From: Diadema setosum
Lineage: Eukaryota > Echinodermata > Echinoidea > Diadematoida > Diadematidae
Assembly (NCBI RefSeq): GCF_964275005.1
Contig: NC_092686.1
Span: forward strand, 14,947,696 to 15,011,695
Length of the DNA stretch: 64,000 nt
Direction: 5' to 3'
The notes under the pieces are model-generated. The model had not been told where the DNA came from and did not search any database. It was given only the letters and a program-made list of their open reading frames with translations. Positions 31,800 to 44,458 of the stretch are shown here, one piece after another (within the stretch, counting starts at the first letter, position 1; the number at the start of each line of letters is the position of its first letter). A program made the position numbers and the translations under genes.

Positions 31800-32420
31800 C
31801 AAACGTGTACACCAGAATGTTGAATTTCAGTTATAAAAATGCAAAATTTCCCTTGTGTTGGAGGGGGAGACCACTACCACACCCTTCCCCCGCTCGGTTC
31901 CCCTCCGTATACTAGACTTAGTAGGCCTACACTGTTTTGATGAACAAATTTCCGGATATTCCATCGAAAGTGTGCACAAGAGCGTTAAATCTCAATTTAA
32001 AAATCGAAATTCCTTGCTATAGACCTAGACACTTATAGGGGCAATTTTCAAAATATCTCGCGAAAAGTGCTCACCAGAACGTTATATTTTAATGCTAAAT
32101 ATGCCAATACTCCGTCATCCGGGTAGGGAAGTTCCCCTTCCACGTTCTATCCCACTCTGTCCACCTCCATAGACTGTAGTCACAGTGATGAGGCACATTT
32201 TAGAGGAGGTGACAGATACTCGCGTTCCCCTGAATATTTGGTTCTATTGCTTTTTTTGGTGGAAAAAGATATTCAAATTATTTCACCAATAAAGTGTGCA
32301 CAAGATCGCTCAATATCATTGTGAAATTGCAAAATGTCCCTCGTGTGGAGGGGAATACCCCCTCCCACACCCCTCCCTTCCCCCCCCCCCCTCCCCCCGC
32401 TGGCTCGGCTCCCTCCCACA
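31800..32420. repeat. Three diverged direct units of 'cacaagatcgct..tcgtgtgga..ccccctccc'
   Basis: Similar blocks begin near 31805, 31975/32065 and 32295, each moving from a 'GTGCACAAGATCGCT'-like start to 'CCCTTGTGTTGGAGGGGGAG'-like and C-rich ends. A fourth relative is at 8705-8830. Confidence 0.55.
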
Positions 32421-32451
32421 TCTGAAAACGGATCCCGATGTTTCTTCAGGG

Positions 32452-33180
32452 TCATCCCACGAGCCTGAAACCCACGATTCACTACGCAAAAAGAGTCCCG
32501 CACGAGCTCGACAGTGCGCAAAATAAGGTTCATGAGTCTTTTGTTTTTGTTTGTTTTTTATTGTTCCATATTTCACATTTCAACAAATACATAAAACATA
32601 AACATCACAATACAAACGCCTGGCTGAATTGTCAAGTACAGCTTATAAGACAATAAAAACATGTGAAACATGAGGAATCTACATAGAAGCATTGCTTGTG
32701 GGGTGTAGATTCCCAGATGCGTATGTGAGATTATTTCTTACTTGGTTATGTAATTAAAGGAATGACAATTTGAGAATTGGAGAAATATAAACGCCAAAAG
32801 TAAAAAGAAAAAAAAAAAAACACTAATAGGTAAACAAGACCCACGAGTTCGACACGTGAGGGGGAAATGACCCACGTATCCGACACCGCTTATGACACAT
32901 TAAGTCCATGATGAAACAAAAATGTCGGTGTCGTGGGTCTTTATTGCTTATATTTAAGTGTCGGACTTGTGTGACCGTGAGCGGGTCTATTATTTTTATT
33001 TGAGGTCGAACTAATGGACCTTGTTCAGCACTGTAGCGTCTAGTTCGTGGGCTGTACATGACTCGTGAGCTGTATAACTCCAGGGCTGTAGGACTTGTGG
33101 GCAGTATGACTCGTGGGCTGTATGACTCGTGAGTTGTATGACTCAGCTGTATGTGCTGTTGAATCGTTATCGGACTCGTG
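32452..33180. mobile_element. 'cacgag' foldback family member
   Basis: Left arm from CATCCCACGAGCCTGAAACC. The right arm, 32930-33180, has inverse units (GTCTAGTTCGTGGGCTGTAC; ATGACTCGTGGGCTGTATGA). An AT-rich centre resembles a LINE tail (32545-32700). Confidence 0.6.
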
Positions 33181-34837
33181 ACGTGCGCCCGTTTGTACTT
33201 GTGTTTGGATGATAACTATACGCGTTTGTCAGAGTGTATGGTCTGTGTGTTTGTTCGTGTGTGTGTGTGTGTCTGTCTGTCTGTCAGTCTGTATGTCAGT
33301 GGGTAAGTGGGTATGTGTGTGTGTATGTGGTTGTTTCAACATACATTATGACCGCCTCTATGGACTGCAAATCACCCCCCCCCCCCCTCCGGTTTGATTA
33401 CTAGCTTGTCTATATACGCCACGTCATGGACAGACCTAAGGTAACAATAGAACATTAATAGCATTGAAGTTTTCTTCGAATAGGATTGTCGACCTTTCGC
33501 TGAGATTCACTTTCATAGTCATTCTCCTCCTGGTAGGTTTCGATTTCACTTTTGGCGAGAGACGGAAACGTGTGAAAATGAGATAACCAACAATTCAGTA
33601 TGGAGGGGGGTGGGGTGGAGGAGGACTTATGGTGTGGCAGGAAAAAACTAGGAAAATGGTCTTTTTGTACGATTCGAGAGATTTATTGCCATGACAGATA
33701 TCTGTATCGGAGAGTAGGAGACGTGTAAAGCAAAATAATTAGAAAAAATGGACAAGTAAGAAGGACACGTAAAAAGGACAAATAATATAGCGAGTATGTA
33801 TAGACTGCGTATTGATGATTCACAGTATTCATATATAATTATATTGTACACAATGTATCTAGAAAATGGAACATAAAGAATAGGACCGCGTGAGAGACGT
33901 GTAAAACAAATGAGGAAAAAACAAACAATGGTGTTATATAGCGAGTATATAGAATTCATATATGATTCACAGCAGTTATATCGCGCCATTTATCTGGGTT
34001 TTTTTTTTAAACATACAAATGCATTTTTCAGAATGTCAGACGTTTAATACATGACCAACGAAGTACTGATCAAATACACAGAAAATACGTAATTATGTAT
34101 TATTATGTAGCCGCCTATTCTTGTATTTCCATGTATTCTTATCTGCTATAGTTGGCAGTGTTTCTTTTGCTGTAGCTGGGATTATTGGAAAGCGTACGTG
34201 GGATCTTTCTGGGAATGAAAATACAATGTTTTCATTAGGGATATCCTCTTTGACGTTAGAGCGATAACTAATTAGCTTTGTCTTTATGTCATTATAATCA
34301 TGTTTCGATACACTATACCATGAAAAGAAAATACACGCGAACATTCCTCGTTTTACAGTAATCTGGGTTATCATACCTAAGTGCGTGTAAGTTTCGCATG
34401 TGTGCTTGTACAGATAAGCACGTGAAATGCACGACAAATTCGGTTTGGAAAATAGACTTTGTGTCTCTTTCAAAACCGCACCATTCCGGGGTTTTTTTGG
34501 GAAACAGACAAAAATCTATATCTCGGTAGTTTTTGGGTTTTTTTTTTAGTCTCGGCAAAATGATACATGTAGATAGATTCTGATACTTGATAGGCTTTAA
34601 CCAGAAATGCTATTACAAATCCTGCAGATCCTCCTGTGGTCTCGGGCAATTAAACATGTCTAGATTTTGAATGAAATTTCAGACGACATCTGGCGGCAAA
34701 ATGAAATTTCAGAAGACTTCTGGCGGCAAAATTGTGTAGGCCTACAAGCAACCAATCTAAGCCTATAACGTAACAGAGCCTCCAGTCTGACGGCGTGCAT
34801 GAACACGAAAGGAGATGGGACTGTTCTGAGGGTTACA
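33181..34837. other. Intergenic stretch with GT-rich microsatellite and a weak internal duplication
   Basis: GTGTGT/GTCTGTCT runs at 33250-33330 and a C run at 33375. About 33700-33850 and 33890-33985 share GACGTGTAAA(A/G)CAAA and 'ATAGCGAGTAT', suggesting an old ~185-bp duplication. No recognised gene. Confidence 0.4.
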
Positions 34838-35345
34838 GCTCGTTATTCCGAAGGTTCTTTAGTCCGAATGTTCGTTATTCCGAAGATTCGTTATTTCGAA
34901 GGTTCGTTAATCCGAAAATGTGATAAGGTTTTTTTATTCCGAAGTTTCATTAATCCGAAAATGAAATAAGGTTCGTTATTCCGAAGGTTCGTTAATCCGA
35001 AAATGAAACAAAGCTCGTTATTCCGAAGGTTTGTTAAGGACCCTATTTCATTTTCGGATCAACGAACCTTGGGAATAACGAACCCTATTTCATTTTCGGA
35101 TTAACGCACTTTCGGGATAACGAACCCTTTTTCATTTTCGGATTAACGAACCTTCGGAATAACGAACCTTCTGAATAACGCCACAAAATGTTCGGATTAA
35201 CGAACCCTTTTTTTCATTTTCAGATTAACGAACGTCTAGGTATAGGAAAATTGTGTGTTTCGGATTAACGAACCTTCGGAATAACAAGCCTTCGGAATAA
35301 CGAGCCTTCGGAATAACGAACCTTCGGAATAACGAACAGCACCCG
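34838..35345. repeat. Foldback repeat, 'gttcgttaatccgaa' family, largest copy
   Basis: The left half repeats CGTTATTCCGAAGGTTCGTT and TTAATCCGAAAATGAAATAA. The right half repeats ATTTCATTTTCGGATTAACG and AACCTTCGGAATAACGAACC. The centre is near 35040, making an almost continuous ~500-bp imperfect palindrome. Confidence 0.85.
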
Positions 35346-35705
35346 TTCTGAGAATAACTCGTATAGCAAAATGCGAACAAAAAATACTTATGATAATGTC
35401 CCATCTGTGAATGCCCCATCATATGTTGCTATAGTCATCATAAGCCTACTTATTGATATCCTCGTTACAATTTTTAACCTTACATTCATGGGCTTGGTTG
35501 CTGTTCCATAAGAACTGTAGCCTCGACAAGATTGGGAAAGGTTGCGGCAGCGAATATGTCACATCGGCATTCTTCCCGCTTCAGATATGCGAATTTTCGT
35601 TTCAAGGGACTTTACTACGAATCTCCGAGTATCGCCTGCAGATTTAACAGGGAAGGGCGCAAAATGCTGATGTTAAAGGGACAGTGCAAATATGGACGAC
35701 ACCAG

Positions 35706-35886
35706 CTGGGGCCTGTTGCATATTTTTTTTTTTTTTTACCCTAGAAACACTCTGGTAGGAACAAAAAACTCAGGTTAGTAAGAATCAACCATTGACTGTA
35801 ACACAGAGGAAAAAGAAACTCTGTTAAAAAGTAACCAGAGTCTTCTTAAGTAAAAACTGAATTTTAATAATACAACAGGCCCCAGG
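35706..35886. repeat. ~180-bp MITE with CTGGGGCCTGTTG ends
   Basis: Left end CTGGGGCCTGTTGCAT. The right end is the inverse ATACAACAGGCCCCAG, with paired inner words (AGAAACACTCTGG.. / ..CCAGAGTCTTCTT). No coding capacity. Confidence 0.65.
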
Positions 35887-36546
35887 AATGATAAAATCAT
35901 CGATTGGAACAATGAGCATGTGACTTTCAAAGAGTCATTTAGACACGCGAACGATACGAGGGAATACTGTAAAGTTATATAAATTCCGACTTTCGTTTTG
36001 GGTTTTTTTTTCCCCTACAAATGGGTTGATATGGTAGCCGCCATGTCTGGTTACCCCTCCTCCACCTCCGTCTGTGCTAGAAAGAGTCAGGTGCATCCGA
36101 TTCCGTCATCCCCTTATTGAACCGCTTGTTCGGAATCCAATGTTGTTGTTGTTGCGTCTAAGCAGTACGTAGAGCCTGTATATAGTCCGGGAGCCAGCGG
36201 GGGTCAGCCTAGCTGAAAAGGTTACCAATTTTTATGTGTATATCAAGTTAGTACATATGCCCCTGAGTATGGAAATGCACGTCTGGCTGGTCATCGGTGG
36301 TGGGTGTGGCCAGGAGGGCCACAAAAAGGACCCCCCAAAATTAGGCTAGCCAAGCTGGAAAAGTAACCCCATGGAAACAACTGGAACTTGTTCGTTACAC
36401 TTACAGGACAAATGAATGACCATTGCCAGACGTTTTAAGTGGTGGAGGGTAGCCGCCAGACGCTCTTAAAGACCAAACTCCAGCTAGGCTAGCCTAGCTG
36501 AAAAAGTAACCCAATGAAACCCACTGGAACTTGTTCGTTACACTTA

Positions 36547-37090
36547 AGGGCTTTTTACACTTGTGTTTCTTAACCCCGGACTTTCTCTGACCCAGGATTA
36601 TCGTTAGTCCCGTACCAATTTTTCAGCTTTTTACACTCGTCAATTAGTCCCGTACTATCTCTTGTCCGGGGCTAAGGAGAAAACTGACCTTTTTACACTC
36701 GTATTTCTTAGCCCCGGACTTTCCAAATCACATGAATATTCATAATTACGCTGTGTACTGTACACGTACACGCAAGCACCGGCAGCACTAGATTACCTCG
36801 TTTCTGATTGGTCAGTGAGGGTCGGACTTCGTCTCCGTCGCTTAGCCCAGGATTATTTTTCGTTCTGTTTACACTCACTTGCTTGGCACCGCAATTGCGG
36901 TGCTAACCCCTGCTATTTTGCAGGGCCAGATAGTACCGTACTATCGGTGGGGCTAGCCCACTTTGGCAAAAACGAGTGTAAACAGAAAGTGGGCTAAGGA
37001 TAGTCCCGTACCAACGGTGGGGCTAAGGGCCCCCTTAGCCCCACCGTTGGTCCGGGGCTAAGCAAAAATTTACAAGTGTAAAAAGCCCTA
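36547..37090. mobile_element. 0.54-kb MITE inserted into an arm unit of the 8-kb element, TA target duplication
   Basis: Ends AGGGCTTTTTACACTTGT and ACAAGTGTAAAAAGCCCTA. Uninterrupted neighbouring units read CACTTACAGGATAA. Here CACTTA is followed by the element and then TACAGGATAA, so the empty site is known and the duplicated dinucleotide is TA, as for Tc1/mariner-type elements. Internal repeats of the CCCCGGACT / TAGTCCCGTAC type also fold. Confidence 0.8.
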
Positions 37091-38089
37091 TACAGGATAA
37101 ATGAATGACCATTGCCAGACGTTTTAAGTGGTGTGGGGGGGGGGGGGGGTAGCCGCCAGACGCCCTTAAAGACCCAAATTTTTCCAGCTAGGCTAGCCTA
37201 GCTGAAAAAGTAACCTAATGAAACCCACTGGAACTTGTTCGTTACACTTACAGGATAAATGAATGACCATTGCCAGACGTTTTAAGTGGTGGGGGTAGCC
37301 GCCAGACGCCCTTAAAGACCCAAAATTTTCCAGCTAGGCTAGCCTAGCTGAAAAAGTAACCTAATGAAACCCACTGGAACTTGTTCGTTACACTTACAGG
37401 ATAAATGAATGACCATTGCCAGACGTTTTAAGTGGTGGGGGTAGCCGCCAGACGCCCTTAAAGACCCAAAATTTTCCAGCTAGGCTAGCCTAGCTGAAAA
37501 AGTAACCTAATGAAACCCACTGGAACTTGTTCGTTACACTTACAGGATAAATGAATGACCATTGCCAGACGTTTTAAGTGGTGGGGGTAGCCGCCAGACG
37601 CCCTTAAAGACCCAACTTTTTCCAGCTAGGCTTACCTAGCTGAACAAGTAACCTAATGATACCCACTGAAACTTGTTCTTTCCACTTCCAGGATATATGC
37701 ATGACCGTTGCCAGACGTTTTAAGTGGTGGTGTGGGGGGGGGGGGGGGGATAGCTGCCAGACGCCCTCAAAGACCCAATTTTACCAGCTAGACCAGCCTA
37801 TAGCTGGAAAACTAACCTCCTGAAACCCACTGGAACTTGTTCTTTTGATACACTCAAAGGATAATTGAATGATTGTTGCCAGACAATAGCCTCCAGACGC
37901 CCCAAAGACCAAACTCCTACCAGATAGGCTAGCCTAGCTGAAAATTAAAGTAACCCCATGAAACCCACTGGAACTTGTTCTTACACTTACAGAATAAATG
38001 CATGACCGTTGCCAGACGCTTTAAGTGGTGGGGCGTAGCCCCAAGACGCTCTCAAAGAACCAATTTTACCAGCTATAAGGTTCACATAT

Positions 38090-40410
38090 TTCAGAAATGA
38101 TAGCAGTGTAATTCCATAACAATACCGCTTGCTCGCGAGTTCACCCGTCTATAATCTATGCATGCCTTATTCTTTTGTTCTGCTTCCTTGAGCCCCAACT
38201 CATGCATTCTTATGGTGACTCTGCCATGTCATCATCCTTGTTCATTGCAATTTCTTCTATTTTTTGAAAATATTCTTATTCTTCATCCCATTATCCCATT
38301 ATCACAAATTCTGAAACTCTGTCCTCAGTATAACTAATTCATAGTTGTACACAATACATGTAAAAATCTGAGAATCACCCGGAGGTCTCCTTTGATGGGG
38401 GAGTTTCTTGAGCGCATAGGGAAACATAGTGTTGAGACGAAATACTGTAGAAATATGAGAATATACAGTGCTGTGGTTTTGGTAGAAGAAATAGGGTATC
38501 TGTATTTGTCCTCAGTGATAACCAAAAAACTTATTTGGAAAGAATAATAGACAGCAAAAAAGAATTGCCCAATCAAACATGTCGGGATTTTTCTCAAACA
38601 TCAGTGTTCTCATTTTCTTTGCAGTGTAAAACAAAAATAAAAAACAAAAAACAAAAAACAGGGCCGGGTACAGTATTTGGATGGAAATTGGTAGGGTGGG
38701 CGTAAACCCGGCCGCGGGTATTATAACATACTGACGTGAAAAAAAAAAATAAACAAGACAAAAACTACTTTCTTTCTGTGCCCTGGGGAGAAATATTCAT
38801 CAATTGCATTTTGGAAATGTTGAGAATCACAACTTTTGATGAAATTGTGTCCTACAGTATCTCTTCTTATATGAAGGCTTTCTTAAATAACTAAGTTTCT
38901 TCCCTCTATGACCATGATAAAACAAACCCCTGATGATTAAAACAAAAGACAATCAAAACTTGGCAAATGTACTCTTTGGACATTAGCAAAAGGGAATACA
39001 TTAACAGTTTTTGCAAACACTTGATACAATATTGTCTAATACTCCATCAAGCTAATAAAAAATACAATTCTACTGCAACAAGAAATCCATTCAGTAAGAC
39101 TCGTACTCGGTGTACATAGCTTAAAATGCCAACTTTTTAAGAATAATGCCCCAGCTCTTAAATTTACTTTTCAAAAGGGGAATAAAGCTCCACACCTTTG
39201 GCCTATGACTTTTTAGGTACCGTATCACCTTACGGTTGAGGAGATGGGTAAAGAAAAATTATTAACGAAATAAAACTTCTAGGAACATGCTTCACATGAC
39301 CTCACCGTCTTCTTCTCTTAAGAAAGAAACGAAATCTGAAAATTGTTCAAGAGTGTTTTTGAACATAGTACATTGCAAAAGCAGAAAACTTTTTTTTTGT
39401 TTTTAAGAAACATAACTCACAAACAACAAGGAATTCCTGTCGTGTCTAGTATTGCACGTTTTTGGTTTGGAGGGTTTTGGATGCTAATATTTCAAGACAA
39501 GTTTATACTCTGGCGCTTCAATGAACTTAAATGTAAAGTAATGATCAACCTCTCTTACCAATAAACTCAACATTTGCTGTTCTCAGTAAAGCATATGACA
39601 GAAACATATGAGAAACATGTCTAAAATTCATATGAATAAGCTCACAGCAACAACAAAAATATTATGTTATCTATAAACTAATACTGCATGTACTGAGTTT
39701 CGAGGGATTAAGAAGCAAAATGTTATGACAAAAGCCCCTACGTGGCTACCAGCAATTAAACATCCTTCAACTTCTTTAGCAAATGAGCTCATGTGTATCA
39801 CCTTCTTGTTGAGAAGACGAAGATGAGTAATGATAAAATAACCAAACTATCAACTTTCCTTAACATGTTTTACATGAAACCATTATTGCCTTCTCGTAAC
39901 GAAATTGAAAAAAAAAACCAGAACATCTGAAATTGTTCAAAATCACGTCTTGATAACGATGAAAGCAAGGGAAACTTAGTGTTTGTAACCACTATGACAC
40001 GTGTCTACAGATCTGTCATGCTCATAAGAAACGTAACTCACAGGAATATAGTTTTATACAGTAAGTACTTGGTTTGAAGGACATTTAGATGCCAACTTTT
40101 TAAGAATAATACTCCAGCACTGACATTAACTGATGAAAAAAAAAGGAATGCTCATCTTCTTTATGCAATTAGCTCATAGGTAATTCCTTGTAGTTCCAAA
40201 AAGAACGAGTACACATAAAAATAGAGGCTTCCCGTAACATGTATCACAGGTCATGATCTCCACATTTAAATATATATCTAAATTTGTTTTAAATGAGCTT
40301 TAAACAATATGAAGAAAAAATTCTGTGTCTGCAAAGGCTTGACACGTGTCTAATACTGGGTCACGCTCATATTAAACGTAGCTCACAGGAAGAAGGAATT
40401 CACGTTTGTA
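38090..40410. other. Interior of the 8-kb element, AT-rich part
   Basis: No open frame of protein-like quality. Mostly AT-rich unique sequence with a few homopolymers. Whether it is original element sequence or captured flanking DNA cannot be told. Confidence 0.35.
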
Positions 40411-40424
40411 TAAAATAATACTGC

Positions 40425-41010
40425 AGAGAGGGTGCAAAGTTGTACCCTTTATTGAGGGTGCGAAAATGTTCCCTTGGGTACATCTTTCCACCCACACTAA
40501 GTGGTGCTAGATTGCACCTCTTCTTGAGGGTGCACCTTTCCACCCGCAGTAAGTGGTGCAAAGTTGCACCTTTCTTGAGGGTGCGATCTTGCACCCTTTA
40601 CCTTTCGGCGCACCTTTGCACCCCGTGTAGCCTTTACATCTTGGTGCAACTTTACATCCTTTCGTGAGGGTGCAAAGAAACACCCAAAGTTCCAAGATTG
40701 TGCCTTGTTTTGAGGGTGCAATCTTGGAACTTTGGGTGCTGCTTTGTACCCGCAAGAAAGGGTGAAAGTTACACCCTCGGGAGCAACTTCGCCCCCTTGA
40801 AAAAGGCGCAACCTCGTACCTTTAGGTGGAACTTTATACCCAAAGGATGCAAGAATGTACCCTCTCTTGAGGGTGCAATCTTGTGCCTTATTGGTATGAC
40901 GTTGCTCCTATGTGGTGCTTATTTGCTCCATGACTGCTGCACAATTGCTCCTTTAAAGGAGCAAGTCAGTGTCACTGCCTGCTCCTTTATAGCGGTAATA
41001 TTGCCCATCA
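40425..41010. repeat. Degenerate array of 'gagggtgcaa' / 'ttgcaccct' words
   Basis: The words GAGGGTGCA and TGCACC(C/T) alternate in both orientations at roughly 40-45 bp spacing (for example 40454, 40527, 40578, 40670, 40712, 40869), changing to GCTCCTTTAAAGGAGCAAG near 40950. An internally mirrored minisatellite-like block inside the 8-kb element. Confidence 0.6.
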
Positions 41011-43335
41011 TCTCAAGGTGCAACTTAGCATCACATGATCGGGTACGATTTAATAGTTCCTTAACTACTCTAAACCTTGAATAGTGCGAACTGAAGTATA
41101 GCCTATTTGCTCAGTATATAACTTATGTTGTTGTTGCACTCTGCAAAGTAAATAGGATTAGTGTAACTTGGATCTTGTGAAGCATGAAATGTGTGTGCGT
41201 GTGGAATTTGTGAGTTGTGAAAATGTTAATGTAAAAGTTAACTTGGTTGTGTTTGAATGATATACTGAAACCAAAAATTTACCCAATTACCTTTTCAATA
41301 AGGTGAGCACTATATCTATCAAACAAACCTTCTCGGCAAGAGTACACATCTGCATGAAGGAAGAGGTGAAAATATGATATGCAGTTGTCTGGATACGTTT
41401 TATTCAAAACGTTCTTGAATGCGTACTTATTCACATAATATATAAGAATAACATATGCTTCTTACCAGTACTCAAAGCCTCTAAAACAAGAACATGCTTC
41501 TTACACTTCTAAAGTATACACCATATCTTAAAAACAAAATGTAAGAGGATTTAAGAAGCTGTTTGTATGCATTCAAACGAATCCATATTTCTATCTAAAA
41601 TCTAAAACGTGTCTTGTAAAAGGGGAATTCGTTTTATAATGACGATGCCAATTGTCTTAAAGTCCTTATCACGACATGTCTTGGAGTTCACACTTTTTGA
41701 AAACATGAGATTCTTGGCACGTAGATTACAACTATGGTTTAAAGAGTTAACTAGTGAGATACGCATACCGTCTAAATGCGGGCATTTCGATGAAAACATT
41801 TAAATACATGTACAAGGTACTGTAAATAATATGAAAATCAAACTTGATACCAGCCCTTATCGGCAACCAATAGAGACTATGGAGGACTGCAGTTATGTGT
41901 TCAGATACACGCATGCCGACTGATTTGGGATCAATTCGAGTCGAGCTGAGATTCCGGAACTGCAATGAGCAAACCATCATTATGAATAACAAAATGACTG
42001 AGAATAATGCATGCACCAGTTTCTGTTTCGTGTTCTATGCACAGAAAGTTGTTTCGTTTTCCAAAACAGAGATTTACAGAATTCAATCATCTTTGGCTAA
42101 AACGCCAAGGTCGCGTGCAAAATGAATGCAGCTTATCTAACTTAACCTGTAGTTACTGAATAGGGGACTACTGTATATTCAATTTATACATTATTAATCG
42201 GATGATAGAACCTGTCAAAGAGTAAATTGCGGATATCATATACCATTGTCAAATTCACTTTCTGTTCTATACATAGTATCAATGGAATGTTATGAACCAC
42301 TTCAGCATTACCAAATCATGAAGTAATATATCATAATTATTTCCCTGAAACGGCTGCATTTGTATGAGCGGGAAGAGTTCGGCATCATACATAGCAGGAG
42401 TCGTGACTACAAAACTAAATACATGTATTATACAAGGTTTTAGGACACTTTGAATCATGCCCCCCCCCCCCAAAAAAAAAACAAAAACAAAAAACAACAA
42501 CAACAACAACAACAGCAACAACAACAACTTAGTGAAATGTTGTATACCCTACTTCCATTAACCTATGATCTTTGACCTTTGAATACATGGCCCGCATTTT
42601 TTCAACGAATAGGCATTTGGATGCAACGTAGGTATAAAACAAAAATGTTTTAGGAAAATACATTTAACCATTTCAGAACTAATTGTGGAACACATAGCAA
42701 AATATTGACACGTTCACTTCTTCGGTAATGACATGACAGAAAATTTTCCTCACCGAATCGTTCTGCCGTAATTCATGAGCAAGTCATGGATATAATTTAG
42801 TTCGATTAAAATTATACATTGAGTCATTGCAAAAGTATCTAATGAAAAGTATGCTTCAGAACTACATCATTGTCATTTATTCTATAACACTAATAATATA
42901 GAGCTATTGGTCCGCCATATTGCCTAACAGGTCGTTGTCCTCCTACGACGTTTGTTCAGCAAATAAGGCACAGAATTTAATTTTGCACTTGTTGCCAAAG
43001 ACTCTAATCTTCTTTACCGCTATTCTCAGACATGTATGCTAGTGCTGTATGAATTAGAAACGGAAGCTTACAAATATTCATAACATATTCATATCTAACA
43101 AGGCAAAAGCGAAGTGATGTCTCGTCCACGTATCGACTTTGTGATTACAGAGATTTTCAAATGGTGTAGTTCATTGACTTTTTGACTGTTGACGTAGTCG
43201 GACTTCACCAATACTAACACTTGACAGCAATCATTAGATGATCTGTGGAGTGAATTTGGTGGTCATAGGTCAAAAGTGTGGAAAGTTATTGAAAAAACAC
43301 CAGAATACTATGTCGACAGTGTTTATCAGGTGAGA
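41011..43335. other. Interior of the 8-kb element, second part
   Basis: Unique-looking AT-rich sequence. A C/A homopolymer and (CAA)n run lies at 42460-42530. No gene recognised. Confidence 0.35.
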
Positions 43336-44212
43336 CACAAACATAGAACAAGTTCCAGTGGGTTTCAGGAGGTTACTTTTCCAGCCAGGGCTATAGTCTA
43401 GCTGGTAAATTGGGTCTTTGAGGGCATCTGGCGGCTACCCCCTCCCCCCACTTCTTAAAACGTCTGACAACGGCCATATATCCTGTAAGTGTAAATAACA
43501 AGTTCCAGTGGGTTTCATTAGGTTATTTTTTTTTTCAGCTAGGCTAGCCTAGCTGGAAAAAGTTGGGTCTTTAAGGGCGTCTGGCGGCTACCCCCCCCCC
43601 CCCCACCACTTAAAAACGTCTGGCAATGGTCATTCATTTATCCTGTAAGTGTAACAATCAAGTTCTAGTGGGTTTCATTAGGTTACTTTTTCAGCTAGGC
43701 TAGCCTAGCTGGAAAAATTTGGGTCTTTAAGGGCGTCTGGCGGCTACCCCCACCACTTAAAACGTCTGGCAATGGTCATTCATTTATCCTGTAAGTGTAA
43801 CAAACAAGTTCCAGTGGTTTTCATGGGGTTACTTTTTCAGCTAGGCTAGCCTAGCTAGAGTTGGGTCTTTAAGAGCGTCTGGCGGCTACCCCCACCACTT
43901 AAAACGTCTGGCAATGGTCATTCATTTGTCCTGTAAGTGTAACGAACAAGTTCCAGTTGTTTTCATGGGGTTACTTTTCCAGCTAGGCTAGCCTAATTTT
44001 GAGGGGTCCTTCTTTGGCCCTCCTGGCCACACCCACCACCGATGACCAGCCAGACGTGCATTTCCATACTTAGGGGCATATGTACTAAATTGCTATATAC
44101 ATAAAAATTGGTAACCTTTTCAGCTAGGCTGACCCCCGCTGGCTCCCGGACTAATAGATAATTATGTATATTGCATTGATAAAGTTTACAAAATGCTAAA
44201 AACGGAGAGATT

Positions 44213-44458
44213 TTATATGGAGCGGATTATCATTTTCATAATCCCTGTAAAAACTGTAATCGAATGGGTATAAGTTCCTCTAATAGATTTTCGTGTGGAA
44301 AATGCGGACAAAGAATCTACGATCTTCGGCTTTGACTTTGTCCGTGGGCCCTGGGGAATAATGACGTTCACCGTTTCAACATCGGAGGAAGAGCTGATGG
44401 TCAGCTGCGGGATGGGATCCTTGCCTCCCTTCTTCGACTTCTTGTATCTTATTGGCAT
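44213..44458 (-). CDS. Unrecognised minus-strand reading frame, possible exon
   Basis: Reads from ATG at 44458: MPIRYKKSKKGGKDPIPQLT, then a Ser-rich and Lys-rich stretch 'ISSSSDVETVNVIIPQG' to about residue 60. The first ~60 residues look protein-like (balanced composition, basic N-terminus, alternating hydrophobics). The last ~20 do not. It starts just outside the right end of the giant foldback element. No family recognised. It could be a single exon of an unseen gene, a retroelement fragment, or chance. Confidence 0.22.
   Translation of the reverse strand: MPIRYKKSKKGGKDPIPQLTISSSSDVETVNVIIPQGPRTKSKPKIVDSLSAFSTRKSIRGTYTHSITVFTGIMKMIIRSI

Larger units (their letters stand above)
36184..44152. 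mobile_element. ~8-kb foldback element with long tandem-repeat arms
   Basis: The ends are perfect inverse sequences: AGTCCGGGAGCCAGCGGGGG (left) and CCCCCGCTGGCTCCCGGACT (right). Similarity continues for at least 150 bp (for example AAATGCACGTCTGGCTGGTC, GGTGGGTGTGGCCAGGAGGG). The left arm (to ~38075) and right arm (from ~43336) are built of ~147-bp tandem units containing CAGCTAGGCTAGCCTAGCTG and TGACCATTGCCAGACGTTTT. The ~5.2-kb interior has no transposase-like frame. No convincing flanking target duplication was seen. The left arm is longer than the right (about 1.9 versus 0.8 kb), partly from a nested MITE. Confidence 0.78.

Noticed and set aside
34093..34473. 126-residue minus-strand frame
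   Set aside because: No recognisable domain, AT-rich codons, no splice or promoter context. Kept only as unsupported open sequence.
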